DNA of 64,000 nucleotides from an uncultured Ruminococcus sp. (GTDB taxonomy: Bacteria > Bacillota > Clostridia > Oscillospirales > Ruminococcaceae). The notes beneath the pieces were generated by a model, which was not told the DNA's origin, did not search any database, and saw only the letters and a list, made by a program, of their open reading frames with translations. The translations under genes were made by a program, and so were the position numbers. This document shows, one piece after another, positions 55,074 to 63,535 of this stretch (its first letter is position 1; every line of letters starts with the position of its first letter). The DNA is taken from contig CAMWYX010000001.1 of NCBI GenBank assembly GCA_947178575.1, positions 62,001 to 126,000 of the forward strand. Direction: 5' to 3'.

Positions 55074-56102
55074 ATGTCTTTAGATGAATATGACAATAAT
55101 AAAAAAATTCTGGATTTTTCTTTAAATCTGAACCCTTTGGGTATTCCGCATTCTGTCCGGAAAGTCATATCAGATGAAAGGTGTTGGAATGCATATCCTG
55201 ATATGGAATGTACTGCACTACGGCGAAAAATATCGGTTCTTGAGGACGTTCCTGCGGAAAATATCGTCTGCGGAAACGGCGGAGATGATATGATTTTCCG
55301 GATTGTAACGGCTCTTAATCCGGCGAGAGCAGTTATTTTTTCTCCGTGTTCGTATGAATACAGACGGGCTCTTGAGCAGAACGGCTGTAAGATTACGGAG
55401 ATACAGCTTGATTCAAAAGATAATTTTTCTATGACGGCAGATGCGGTATCTGTTATACCGGAATACACCGGAATGGTAATTTTAGGAAGTCCGAGTAATC
55501 CCACAGGTATGGTTGTTACACCGTATGTCATGAAATGTCTGGCGGAACAATGCGAGAGAAATCATACTGTTCTGGTATGTGATGAGAGGTATATTGATTT
55601 TCTGTACAAAAACAGCCGGCTGAGTGCCAAAAGGGTACTCGACCGGCATATAATAATAGTAAAATCTTTTACGAGAATATTTTCAATAGCTGGAATCCGG
55701 CTCGGATACGCCATTGCCGGAGACAGAGAAACCGCAGAAAAAATCCGCAGTACCGGTCAGCGGTTCAGCATTTCGGGAATCGCTCTTGCGGCAGCTGAAA
55801 AAGCTGTTCAGGAAATTGAATTTATGAGACTTACAAGGTCGTACATAGAAATAGTGCGCAGGGATTTGTCAGGCGAACTCACAGCCTCCGGAATACAGGT
55901 TTTTCCGTCATGTGCCAATTTTCTGCTTATTCACTGTGAATTACCGATTGACGAACTGCTCCGCCGAAAAGGAATAATAATTAAAAAATGCGGTGCGGAA
56001 TATGGTCTTGACGACGGATATTTCAGAATTTCACTCCGTAAACATGACGATAACCGCCGTCTTGTGGAAGCTCTTGAATGGATTTTAAGGCTTTACAGGT
56101 GA
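55074..56102 (+). CDS. PLP aminotransferase, CobD/HisC-like
   Basis: 342 residues of the class-I/II aminotransferase fold. The N-terminal LDFSLNLNPLGIP (near 13-25) is the signature seen in CobD, threonine-phosphate decarboxylase, and also close to HisC. The PLP lysine lies in VKSFTRIFSIAGIRLGY near 197-213, with GSPSNPTG near 142 and CDERYIDF near 176. No cobalamin or histidine genes are nearby, so the substrate cannot be fixed. The stop is only 3 bases from the thiD stop on the other strand. Confidence 0.82.
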   Translation: MSLDEYDNNKKILDFSLNLNPLGIPHSVRKVISDERCWNAYPDMECTALRRKISVLEDVPAENIVCGNGGDDMIFRIVTALNPARAVIFSPCSYEYRRALEQNGCKITEIQLDSKDNFSMTADAVSVIPEYTGMVILGSPSNPTGMVVTPYVMKCLAEQCERNHTVLVCDERYIDFLYKNSRLSAKRVLDRHIIIVKSFTRIFSIAGIRLGYAIAGDRETAEKIRSTGQRFSISGIALAAAEKAVQEIEFMRLTRSYIEIVRRDLSGELTASGIQVFPSCANFLLIHCELPIDELLRRKGIIIKKCGAEYGLDDGYFRISLRKHDDNRRLVEALEWILRLYR

Positions 56103-56105
56103 AAA

Positions 56106-56900
56106 TCAAATATCTTGAATCACAAAAGCATGATTCAAAGGCCCTGAACCGTGTCCGAGGTCAAGCATTGACGACAATGCGAAGGAAATATATTTCTTTG
56201 CAAGTCTCACGGATTCCGCAGGAGTACAGCCCTTTGCAAGATTTGAGGCGATTGCACTCGAAAGTGTACAGCCTGTTCCGTGAGTATTCGGGTTATCTAT
56301 CTTCTTTCCTCTGAACCAAATCATTGAATTTCCGTCATAGAATAAATCATTGGAGTCACTGATACTGTGACCGCCTTTCACAAGTACAGAACAATTATAA
56401 TTCCGGTGAATTTTTTCTGCTGATTTTTCCATATCGTTTTCATTCCGGACAGACATTCCGGACAGAATTTCCGCTTCCGGAATATTCGGCGTAACCATTT
56501 CCGCTATCGGCAGGAGTTTTTCTGCGAGTGCCGAAACGGCACCTGTTTTTATTAATGATGAACCGCTGGTTGCAACCATAACAGGGTCAACAACGATTTT
56601 TTCTGCGTGATACTCTCTGAGTTTTTCGGCGATAACAGAAATAAGTTCGGCGGAGGACACCATTCCGATTTTTACGGCATCAGGGAAAATATCGCTGAAA
56701 ATCATATCAAGCTGTTCGCCGAGAAACTGTGGGGTTACTTCCATAATGCTCTTAACGCCGGTTGTGTTCTGTGCCGTAAGAGCCGTTACTGCACTCATGG
56801 CATAAACTCCGTGGACGGTTATTGTCTTTATATCAGCCTGAATACCTGCTCCTCCGCTGGAATCGCTTCCGGCTATTGTAAGTGCTGTTTTTAGTTTCAT
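56106..56900 (-). CDS. thiD: Hydroxymethylpyrimidine (phosphate) kinase
   Basis: ThiD phosphorylates HMP and HMP-P to the pyrophosphate used by ThiE. At 264 residues it has normal length: LTIAGSDSSGGAGIQADIKT near 6-25 and the catalytic NTHGTGCTLSSAIASNLAKG near 206. The ATG at 56900 overlaps the thiE stop (ATGA) and gives a normal N-terminus; longer readings run into thiE. It is the last gene of the thi operon. Confidence 0.95.
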   Translation of the reverse strand: MKLKTALTIAGSDSSGGAGIQADIKTITVHGVYAMSAVTALTAQNTTGVKSIMEVTPQFLGEQLDMIFSDIFPDAVKIGMVSSAELISVIAEKLREYHAEKIVVDPVMVATSGSSLIKTGAVSALAEKLLPIAEMVTPNIPEAEILSGMSVRNENDMEKSAEKIHRNYNCSVLVKGGHSISDSNDLFYDGNSMIWFRGKKIDNPNTHGTGCTLSSAIASNLAKGCTPAESVRLAKKYISFALSSMLDLGHGSGPLNHAFVIQDI

Positions 56901-57529
56901 ATTCTGAGTTTCTCCCTCATTGCGTTCCTGAGAATTTTGGTGGCTTCTCCGCTGTCGCCGGCTTTCATTATTGCCGAAACAACGCATATTCCGGCAATGC
57001 TTTTTCCGCTGAGAATGTCAATATTTCCGCTGTTCAGACCGCCGATTGCGTTCACCGGAACAGAAACGGAATCGCATATATTCTGCAATGTATCAACAGA
57101 TGTCAGAACCGTTTTAACTTTTGTTGTTGTGGGATATATTGCCCCGACACCCAGATAATCAGCACCGTTGGCACAGGCTTCAAGAGCCTGCGGAACGGTT
57201 TTTGTTGTTGCTCCTATAATATAATCGTTGCCCATTATTTTTCTTGCAGTATCAACCGGCATATCGGATTGTCCGAGATGTACGCCCTCCGCTCCGACTG
57301 CAAGAGCAACGTCAATTCTGTCGTCGATAATCAGCGGAACTCCGTATTTCTGCGATATTACGTGAACTTTCTCCGCAAGGGAAATATATTCCCGTGTGGA
57401 TTTTTCTTTTTCACGCAGTTGAAGAAGTGTAACACCGTTCTGCAATGCGGATTCAATTTTTTGCAGGAATATTTCTTCTTCAAGACCCGTGCTGTCTGTT
57501 ACAAGATAAAGTGTTGTATCAGGTTTCAC
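56897..57529 (-). CDS. thiE: Thiamine-phosphate synthase
   Basis: ThiE joins HMP-pyrophosphate with the thiazole phosphate to make thiamine phosphate. 210 residues of TIM-barrel type with LQLREKEKSTREY near 35, IIDDRIDVALAVGAEGVHLGQSDMP near 63, GATTKT near 105 and VNAIGGLNSGNI near 163. It lies 9 bases after thiH and overlaps thiD by 4. Confidence 0.95.
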   Translation of the reverse strand: MKPDTTLYLVTDSTGLEEEIFLQKIESALQNGVTLLQLREKEKSTREYISLAEKVHVISQKYGVPLIIDDRIDVALAVGAEGVHLGQSDMPVDTARKIMGNDYIIGATTKTVPQALEACANGADYLGVGAIYPTTTKVKTVLTSVDTLQNICDSVSVPVNAIGGLNSGNIDILSGKSIAGICVVSAIMKAGDSGEATKILRNAMREKLRI

Positions 57530-57538
57530 AAAATCACC

Positions 57539-58792
57539 TCACAAATAAAGATAATCATTTAGTACAGGCTGTAAACCCTCTCCGGCAATATCGCTGTACA
57601 TTTTTTCAAGACTTCTTCCGTCGTTTATCTCAAACTGTTCATCACCGGAAGAATTGTCCGATTCTTTTCCGTTGTATTTTTCCTCGTGGTCGCCTACACC
57701 TGTAGAAACTCCGGCAGATACCTTTGTTGCGGCAATTTTTACAATTCCGTTGCGGAAAGATGCACTTTCTCTTGATGATACGGTAATACCGGCAAACGGC
57801 AGGAAAATCCGGTAAGCACAGAGTACCTGACAGAGTTCGCTTTCTCCTACATCAAGTGGATTTATTTTGTCATTGTTGATTATCGGACGGAGACGTGGAC
57901 AGGAAAGCGACATTTCGGCGTGAGGATATTTACGCTGTAAATAATATACATGGAGTGCACTTGCCAACGCATCTTTACGGAAATCCGAAAGTCCTAAGAG
58001 TGCCGAAAATGCCACTCCTCTCATTCCGCCCATCAATGCACGCTCCTGAGCATCGAACCTGTAGGGATATACACGTTTATGACCGAGAAGATGGAGCGTT
58101 TCATACTTGTCCTTGTCATAAGTTTCCTGAAATACGGTGACATAATCCGCACCGCATTCGTGAAGATAACGGTATTCTTCGGTATTTACAGGATATATTT
58201 CAAGTCCCACCATACGGAAATATTTTCGTGCGAGTTTACAGGCTTCCCCGATATATTTCACATCGCTCATTGAACGGCTTTCGCCGGTAAGAAGAAGTAT
58301 TTCTTCCATTCCGCTTTTTGCGATTATCTGCATTTCGTGTTCAATCTGTTCCGGTGTAAGTTTCATGCGGTTAATGTGATTATAGCAGTTGAAACCGCAG
58401 TAAACGCAGTAATTTTCGCAGTAATTGGCTATATAAAGCGGTGTGAACATATACACCGTATTGCCGAAATGACGGCTTGTTTCGAGTCTTGCACGCTGTG
58501 CCATTTCCTCCAGAAAAGGTTTTGCGGCAGGGGAAAGCAGTGCCTTGAAATCTTCGATAGTGCAGGTACTGTGTTCCAGTGCAGTGCGGACATCTTTTGC
58601 CGTATATTTGCTGTAATTGTAGTCACGGACATTTGACATCACATTTTCATATACATCTGATTCTATCTGTTCCATGCCGTTCATGTATTCCATGTGATTT
58701 GTGCGTGAAGACGGGTCTGTTTCAAGAAGATGTTTTTTTTCGAGTGCTTTTTCCGACAGAAATTCAGAATCCACAAAAAAATTATTTTCCAT
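57539..58792 (-). CDS. thiH: 2-iminoacetate synthase (tyrosine lyase)
   Basis: ThiH is the anaerobic radical SAM enzyme that cleaves tyrosine to dehydroglycine, which ThiG uses for the thiazole ring. 417 residues. The cluster motif CENYCVYC (C-x3-C-x2-C) is near 128-135, after YIANY; MEEILLLTGES near 165 is typical. Using ThiH instead of the oxygen-requiring ThiO fits an anaerobe. The ATG at 58792 has an AAGGAG site 7 bases upstream. Confidence 0.95.
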   Translation of the reverse strand: MENNFFVDSEFLSEKALEKKHLLETDPSSRTNHMEYMNGMEQIESDVYENVMSNVRDYNYSKYTAKDVRTALEHSTCTIEDFKALLSPAAKPFLEEMAQRARLETSRHFGNTVYMFTPLYIANYCENYCVYCGFNCYNHINRMKLTPEQIEHEMQIIAKSGMEEILLLTGESRSMSDVKYIGEACKLARKYFRMVGLEIYPVNTEEYRYLHECGADYVTVFQETYDKDKYETLHLLGHKRVYPYRFDAQERALMGGMRGVAFSALLGLSDFRKDALASALHVYYLQRKYPHAEMSLSCPRLRPIINNDKINPLDVGESELCQVLCAYRIFLPFAGITVSSRESASFRNGIVKIAATKVSAGVSTGVGDHEEKYNGKESDNSSGDEQFEINDGRSLEKMYSDIAGEGLQPVLNDYLYL

Positions 58793-58814
58793 ATTCAATC
58801 TCCTTGTTCAGAAA

Positions 58815-59585
58815 TCAGTCGTGCAGGAATCCGGTGAGCGGGTCGGAAGATGAAGCTCCTCTGGTGAGAACTCTGCCAAGTCCGGAGAGATACGCAAGCC
58901 GTCCGGCTTCTATTGCATTCCGGAAAGCCGATGCCATAAGCGGAAGATTTCCGGCTGTGGCAAGAGCAGTATTAGCCATTACCGCAGCAGCACCCATTTC
59001 CATAGCTTCGCACGCCTGAGACGGTCTGCCGATTCCGGCATCAACGATTATTGGCAGGTCGATTTCATCGATTAGTATCTGTATAAAATCTCTGGTCGCA
59101 AGTCCCTTGTTTGAACCGATTGGCGATGCAAGAGGCATTACGGCAGAAGCTCCGGCATTTACAAGGTCACGTGCGATGTTCAAATCCGGATACATATAAG
59201 GCATTACGATGAATCTCTCGGACGCAAGGATTTCCGTTGCCCTTACGGTTTCCTGATTATCCGGAAGAAGATATTTTGAATCACGCATGATTTCGATTTT
59301 CACGAAGTTTCCGCAGCCGAGTTCCCGTGCCAGACGTGCAATTCTGACAGCTTCATCGGCGTTTCTTGCTCCGGACGTATTCGGAAGCAGAGTAACATTT
59401 TCAGGTATATAATCAAGGATATTTTCATGTTCTTTTGTATTTGCACGGCGTACAGCAAGGGTGATTATTTCTGCACCTGCGTCACGGACAGCCGATTCAA
59501 TTAGATTAAGGGAATATTTTCCCGAACCGAGAATAAACCGTGAATTAAATTCATGTCCGCCGATTACGAGTTTATCATTATTCAT
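58815..59585 (-). CDS. thiG: Thiazole synthase
   Basis: ThiG builds the thiazole phosphate from 1-deoxyxylulose 5-phosphate, dehydroglycine and the ThiS thiocarboxylate. 256 residues: [19 protein letters not shown] near 5-23, TLAVRR near 43, the Schiff-base Lys segment FVKIEI near 100, and [27 protein letters not shown] near 183. I start it at 59585, giving the normal family length; longer readings overlap thiF in another frame. The ribosome site is weak. Confidence 0.95.
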   Translation of the reverse strand: MNNDKLVIGGHEFNSRFILGSGKYSLNLIESAVRDAGAEIITLAVRRANTKEHENILDYIPENVTLLPNTSGARNADEAVRIARLARELGCGNFVKIEIMRDSKYLLPDNQETVRATEILASERFIVMPYMYPDLNIARDLVNAGASAVMPLASPIGSNKGLATRDFIQILIDEIDLPIIVDAGIGRPSQACEAMEMGAAAVMANTALATAGNLPLMASAFRNAIEAGRLAYLSGLGRVLTRGASSSDPLTGFLHD

Positions 59586-59608
59586 TTTTTTCAGTCTTCT
59601 TTCTTGAT

Positions 59609-60259
59609 TCAATATATTTCGGGAACGGCATTTTCCGGAGAATCCAAAATTCTCAGAACCGCAAGTGCCTGATGCATAGCACATAGAGCAACACGTGGAG
59701 CATAGAGTGCATGGTCTTTCATGTCGCTTTTTCCGTCTCCGCACAGATAGAAATTCCGTGTTATACGTCTTGTCCGTATATCGTCGGGCGAGCCGAGCCC
59801 AGCCATTCCGGAGGCGGAAATTATTATTTTTTCCGGCATATACTCCAGTACGAAGTTGACGAGACGGCTTTTTTCCTCGGCTTTATCGAATGCCTCGCAT
59901 ATGATTCCGGCATTTTTCAGTATTGCGGAATAATTATCTTCACAGAGCCGGACACAGTGTGTTTCAATTTCGGTATAAGGCGATATTTCACGCAGATTTT
60001 CACGGAGTGCATCTGTTTTGAAAATTCCGGTCTGATTCGCTTTATATTGCTGACGGCTCAGGTTTGAAATATCCACCCTGTCAAAATCGGCGAGTATAAG
60101 TTTTCCGATTCCGGCACGTGCAAGAGCAATGGCAATATTCGAGCCGAGACCTCCGAGACCGCACACAGCAACAGTACTTTCTGAAAAACGTTTCTGACGT
60201 TCAGTTCCTATGCGTTCTGCGAGAGCCGATTCTATTTCTTTTTTTGTCGGTATTCCCAT
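59609..60259 (-). CDS. thiF: ThiF family 2 adenylyltransferase
   Basis: ThiF adenylates the C-terminal glycine of ThiS before sulfur transfer. 216 residues of the short E1-like type: [19 protein letters not shown] near 31 (nucleotide loop) and [15 protein letters not shown] near 56. Unlike E. coli ThiF it has no CxxC zinc pairs and no obvious counterpart of the acyl-disulfide Cys184 region, which is typical of the short family paired with ThiH. A GGAGGTGG site lies just before the ATG at 60259. Confidence 0.92.
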   Translation of the reverse strand: MGIPTKKEIESALAERIGTERQKRFSESTVAVCGLGGLGSNIAIALARAGIGKLILADFDRVDISNLSRQQYKANQTGIFKTDALRENLREISPYTEIETHCVRLCEDNYSAILKNAGIICEAFDKAEEKSRLVNFVLEYMPEKIIISASGMAGLGSPDDIRTRRITRNFYLCGDGKSDMKDHALYAPRVALCAMHQALAVLRILDSPENAVPEIY

Positions 60260-60260
60260 A

Positions 60261-60455
60261 TCAGCCACCTCCTACAAATCCTACTATTTCAAGGGAATCG
60301 CCGTTTTCGAGTACAGTGGTTTCGTATTCCTTTTTCGGAACTATATTTCCGTTGCGTTCAACTGCGATTCTTGCACGGTTGTAATCTGTTGTACTTAGAT
60401 ATTCCGACAATGTCATTCCGGCGGAATCGGTATTTTCTCCGTTGATTTTTACCAT
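60261..60455 (-). CDS. thiS: Sulfur carrier protein ThiS
   Basis: 64 residues of ubiquitin-like fold: MVKINGE at the start, MTLSEYL near 13, [16 protein letters not shown] near 28, [15 protein letters not shown] at the end. The terminal Gly-Gly carries the thiocarboxylate used by ThiG. The ATG at 60455 has an AAAGGA site. The longer open frame upstream is the riboswitch. The stop lies 1 base before the thiF start. Confidence 0.93.
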   Translation of the reverse strand: MVKINGENTDSAGMTLSEYLSTTDYNRARIAVERNGNIVPKKEYETTVLENGDSLEIVGFVGGG

Positions 60456-60491
60456 AGATTTATTCCTTTCAGATAATTTTTTAAACAGAAA

Positions 60492-60520
60492 CCGGAGACA
60501 CCATACATAGGTATCTCCGG
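60492..60520 (-). terminator. TPP riboswitch expression-platform hairpin
   Basis: On the minus strand, CCGGAGATACC pairs with GGTGTCTCCGG around TATGTAT (one wobble), followed by TTTCTGTTT. It lies between the TPP aptamer and thiS, suiting transcription attenuation. The T tract is weaker than in other terminators here. Confidence 0.75.
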
Positions 60521-60532
60521 CAAAGGTCGGCA

Positions 60533-60618
60533 TGACTTCCTACGGCGGCATTATCCGCATCAGGTAAAGGGTCGAAGGTTTCACCTTCCTCTCAGCAAGT
60601 CTCACAAGCTCCCCTGTA
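60533..60618 (-). ncRNA. TPP riboswitch (THI element)
   Basis: On the minus strand the landmarks occur in order: ACAGGGGAGCT, CTGAGAGG, a short arm (AAGGTGAAACCTT), GACCCTTTACCTGAT, GGATAATGCCGCCGTAGGAAGT. Binding of thiamine pyrophosphate should reduce expression of thiS-thiF-thiG-thiH-thiE-thiD. Confidence 0.96.
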
Positions 60619-60626
60619 ATAATTAG

Positions 60627-60655
60627 ATTATAACACTCTGTTTACCGACTGTCAA
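60627..60655 (-). promoter_or_regulatory. Promoter of the thiamine operon
   Basis: On the minus strand, TTGACA (60650-60655), 17 bases, TATAAT (60627-60632), TGT extended -10; the aptamer starts about 9 bases downstream. Confidence 0.9.
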
Positions 60656-60696
60656 TACTTTGTGTGATACAACACATAAAATTTACCTCCGCAATA

Positions 60697-60725
60697 TTGC
60701 AATTCCTGATTCAATATGATATAAT
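60697..60725 (+). promoter_or_regulatory. Promoter for the radical SAM gene
   Basis: TTGCAA (60697-60702), 17 bases, TATAAT (60720-60725), TGA extended -10; it resembles the metG/valS-type promoter also in parts of the spacer. Confidence 0.84.
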
Positions 60726-60757
60726 ATATTCAGAAAATACCGGAAGAGGAATTTAGT

Positions 60758-61639
60758 ATGATAAACGACTATATAAAATGCCGGCTTTGTCCGAGGAAAT
60801 GCGGTGCGAACCGCTATGAATCACACGGAATATGCGGTATGAGTGCAGATGTCAGAATCGCCAGGGTTATGCTTCACCAGTGGGAAGAACCTTGTATATC
60901 TTACAAAAACGGCGCAGGAACTATATTTTTCTACGGCTGTGGTCTGCGGTGCGTATACTGTCAGAATCACAGAATCAGCAGTGAGCCGGTGCGAAATATT
61001 TCCGATACGAAAAATCTCGGCGATGTGTTTCTAGAATTGCAGGAATCCGGTGCGGATAATATTGAACTCGTCACGGCTTCACATTTTCTGCCCGATATTA
61101 TAAAAGCTCTTGATTCCGTGAAACACCGGCTTGAAATTCCGGTTGTGTACAACAGCGGAGGCTATGAACTTACTGATTCAATACGCCGTCTTGACGGATA
61201 TATTGATGTTTATATTCCGGATATAAAATATTTCTCGCCGGAAATATCAGAGCGTTATTCTTCCGCTCCGGATTATTTTGAATACGCTTCGCAATCCGTG
61301 GCACAGATGATAAAACAGACCGGAAATCCGCAGTATAATGAATCAGGAGGTCTTATAAAAGGCGTGATTATCCGGCATCTTGTACTCCCGAACTGCCGTC
61401 ATGACAGCATGAAAATCCTCGGCTGGATTGCAGAAAATTTCACGCCGGAACAGTTCCTTTTAAGTCTTATGAGCCAGTATACGCCCTTTGATTTTATTCC
61501 CGATAATCTGCCGGAACTCAGACGGCGTATAACTAAAATGGAATACAACAGCGTTCTGAGATATGCTCAGGAACTGGGATTTCAGGGATTTATGCAGGAA
61601 AAATCATCTGCCGATAAAATATATGTTCCGGATTTTTGA
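60758..61639 (+). CDS. Radical SAM protein, PflA-related
   Basis: 293 residues. The N-terminus has CRLCPRKCG (8-16) and ends this segment with GICGMS, an extra cysteine set typical of a PflA-like group. The SAM cluster motif CGLRCVYC (C-x3-C-x2-C) is near 61-68 in the context FFYGCGLRCVYCQNH. The rest is the usual partial TIM barrel (VVYNSGGYE near 129, DVYIPDIKY near 150). The substrate or activated enzyme is unknown. It precedes the mannanase by 36 bases without a terminator, so co-transcription is possible although the functions look unrelated. Confidence 0.88.
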   Translation: MINDYIKCRLCPRKCGANRYESHGICGMSADVRIARVMLHQWEEPCISYKNGAGTIFFYGCGLRCVYCQNHRISSEPVRNISDTKNLGDVFLELQESGADNIELVTASHFLPDIIKALDSVKHRLEIPVVYNSGGYELTDSIRRLDGYIDVYIPDIKYFSPEISERYSSAPDYFEYASQSVAQMIKQTGNPQYNESGGLIKGVIIRHLVLPNCRHDSMKILGWIAENFTPEQFLLSLMSQYTPFDFIPDNLPELRRRITKMEYNSVLRYAQELGFQGFMQEKSSADKIYVPDF

Positions 61640-61675
61640 TTACTTAAAAAATTATTAATATAAGGAGAATTTATC

Positions 61676-63535
61676 ATGAGAAAAAGTATATCAGAGTTGA
61701 CATCGGCTTTTCTTGCCACAGTTATTTCAGCGGTTTCAATAACATCTGTGATTCCTGTTTCGGCAGTTGATAATGTGCTGAAATATGAATTTGAGGACGG
61801 TATTGTCAGCGGAGGAGCTGTTTATTCCGGTGCGGAGGATATTCCGGCGGATAAAATGCCGGAGAATGCCGATTTTTCGGGATTCTCCGGAAGCGGATTT
61901 ACATATCTTGACCAGAAAGGAACTTCTGTCAGCGTGGAAGTCGATGTTCCGGAAGCCGGTCTGTATGAAATGAATATCAGTTACTGCGAACCGAGTGACC
62001 CGAACAAGAAAGTTCAGTATCTCAATGTAAACGGCGTGAATCAGGGAGAACTCAGTTTCCCTTATAATACATCTTTCGAGGAGATTTCCGGCGGTGTTGT
62101 AAATCTTAAAAAAGGCAGGAATACTATCGAACTTAAAGCATACTGGGGATATGCTTATTATGATTATCTCACGCTGAAACCGGCGGACGAAAAACTTACA
62201 AATCTTTCACCTACAAAGAAATTATCAAATCCGAATGCGTCCGATTCCACAAAAAGGCTGTACAGTTATCTGTGCGATATGTACGGAAATCATATTCTTG
62301 CCGGTCAGCAGGAGTATTGCGGTTCACACAACTATAATTCATGGAATGACCCTGACACCTACATCAAGGACAATGAGGCGGAATTTGAGTATATTCTTGA
62401 CAAAACAGGCAAACAACCGGCAATCCGTGGAATCGACCTGCTGGCATATAATACAACGTCTGATTGGCGTGACAATGCTCCTGAAAGATGTATCGAATGG
62501 ACAAATAAATACAAGGGAATCGCAACAGTGACATGGCACTGGAATGTCCCGTGCGAGGAGGGAAGCTCCGAGACTGCTTTCTATGTCGAATCCGCAAGTG
62601 CAACATATACGACGTTCAGCGTTACAAATGCTCTTAAAGAGGGAACGTGGGAAAATAAAGTTCTGCTGGCTGATATTGACCTGATAGCTCATGAACTCAC
62701 AAAGCTAAAGGAAGCCGATGTTCCGATTCTGTGGCGACCGCTCCACGAAGCCGAGGGAGGCTGGTTCTGGTGGGGTGCAGAGGGTGCAGAGCCATGCAAG
62801 AAACTTTATCGTCTGCTTTATGATAAACTTACAAACGAATACGGACTTGACAATCTTATATGGGTGTGGACGGGTTATACATTCCCGACATCTCCGGAAT
62901 GGTATCCGGGAGATGATGTTGTCGATATTGTGGGATATGACAAATATAACGCCGTTGACGGACTCCCGAATTTAAGTTCGATTTCGTCAACGTTCTACAG
63001 TCTTGTTCAGAGTACGGACGGTCAGAAAATGGTTGCAATGTCCGAAAATGATTCAATTCCGTCCCTTGAAAATCTCGTGAATGATAAGGCTTCATGGCTG
63101 TATTTCTGCCCGTGGTATATGAATTATCTCACAAGCGAGCAGAATAATCCTGTCGAAAATCTTATAGAAATATATCAGAGTGATTACTGTATTACTCTTG
63201 ATGAACTTCCGGATTTGAAGTCATATCCGATAAATCAGGACGGCGGAGAATCTTCTGAAAATCCTACAAAAAATCCCACGGAAAAGCCTTCGGAATCAGA
63301 TGTTACGTTATGGGGAGACGCAAACTGTGACGGAGCTGTTACGGTTGCAGATGCTACGCTTATTCTTCAGGTCTTAGGAAACGGCGATAAATACGTACTT
63401 TCGGAACAGGGCAGGATAAACGCTGATGTTTATGATACCGGTGACGGACTATCCGCAAAAGACGCACTCACTGTTCAGCGTTATGATGCAAAACAGATTG
63501 AAAAGCTTCCTGTTAAGAGCGAGACTGATTTATAA
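61676..63535 (+). CDS. Secreted GH26 beta-mannanase with CBM35 and dockerin
   Basis: 619 residues: signal peptide (1 to about 30, VSA), a CBM35-like module (about 33-168: LKYEFEDGIVSGG, LKKGRNTIELKAYWGYAYYDYL), a GH26 catalytic domain (about 175-515), a Pro/Thr/Ser/Asn linker (about 523-543) and a dockerin (about 544-615: GDANCDGAVTVAD and INADVYDTGDGLSAKDA). The acid/base is Glu358 in RPLHE and the nucleophile Glu457 in SEND; HAGQQE-like AGQQEYCG near 209 is also typical. It should cleave mannan backbones while bound to a cellulosome. AAGGAG ribosome site. The last 23 bases overlap the opposite gene. Confidence 0.94.
   Translation: MRKSISELTSAFLATVISAVSITSVIPVSAVDNVLKYEFEDGIVSGGAVYSGAEDIPADKMPENADFSGFSGSGFTYLDQKGTSVSVEVDVPEAGLYEMNISYCEPSDPNKKVQYLNVNGVNQGELSFPYNTSFEEISGGVVNLKKGRNTIELKAYWGYAYYDYLTLKPADEKLTNLSPTKKLSNPNASDSTKRLYSYLCDMYGNHILAGQQEYCGSHNYNSWNDPDTYIKDNEAEFEYILDKTGKQPAIRGIDLLAYNTTSDWRDNAPERCIEWTNKYKGIATVTWHWNVPCEEGSSETAFYVESASATYTTFSVTNALKEGTWENKVLLADIDLIAHELTKLKEADVPILWRPLHEAEGGWFWWGAEGAEPCKKLYRLLYDKLTNEYGLDNLIWVWTGYTFPTSPEWYPGDDVVDIVGYDKYNAVDGLPNLSSISSTFYSLVQSTDGQKMVAMSENDSIPSLENLVNDKASWLYFCPWYMNYLTSEQNNPVENLIEIYQSDYCITLDELPDLKSYPINQDGGESSENPTKNPTEKPSESDVTLWGDANCDGAVTVADATLILQVLGNGDKYVLSEQGRINADVYDTGDGLSAKDALTVQRYDAKQIEKLPVKSETDL

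Noticed and set aside
59586-59744. N-terminal extension of thiG rich in Cys and Arg.
   Set aside because: It lies in another frame of the thiF end; thiG from 59585 has the normal family length.
60456-60533. Longer version of thiS starting at 60533.
   Set aside because: The extra residues are encoded by the TPP riboswitch hairpin region; the ATG at 60455 has the ribosome site and gives a normal ThiS.
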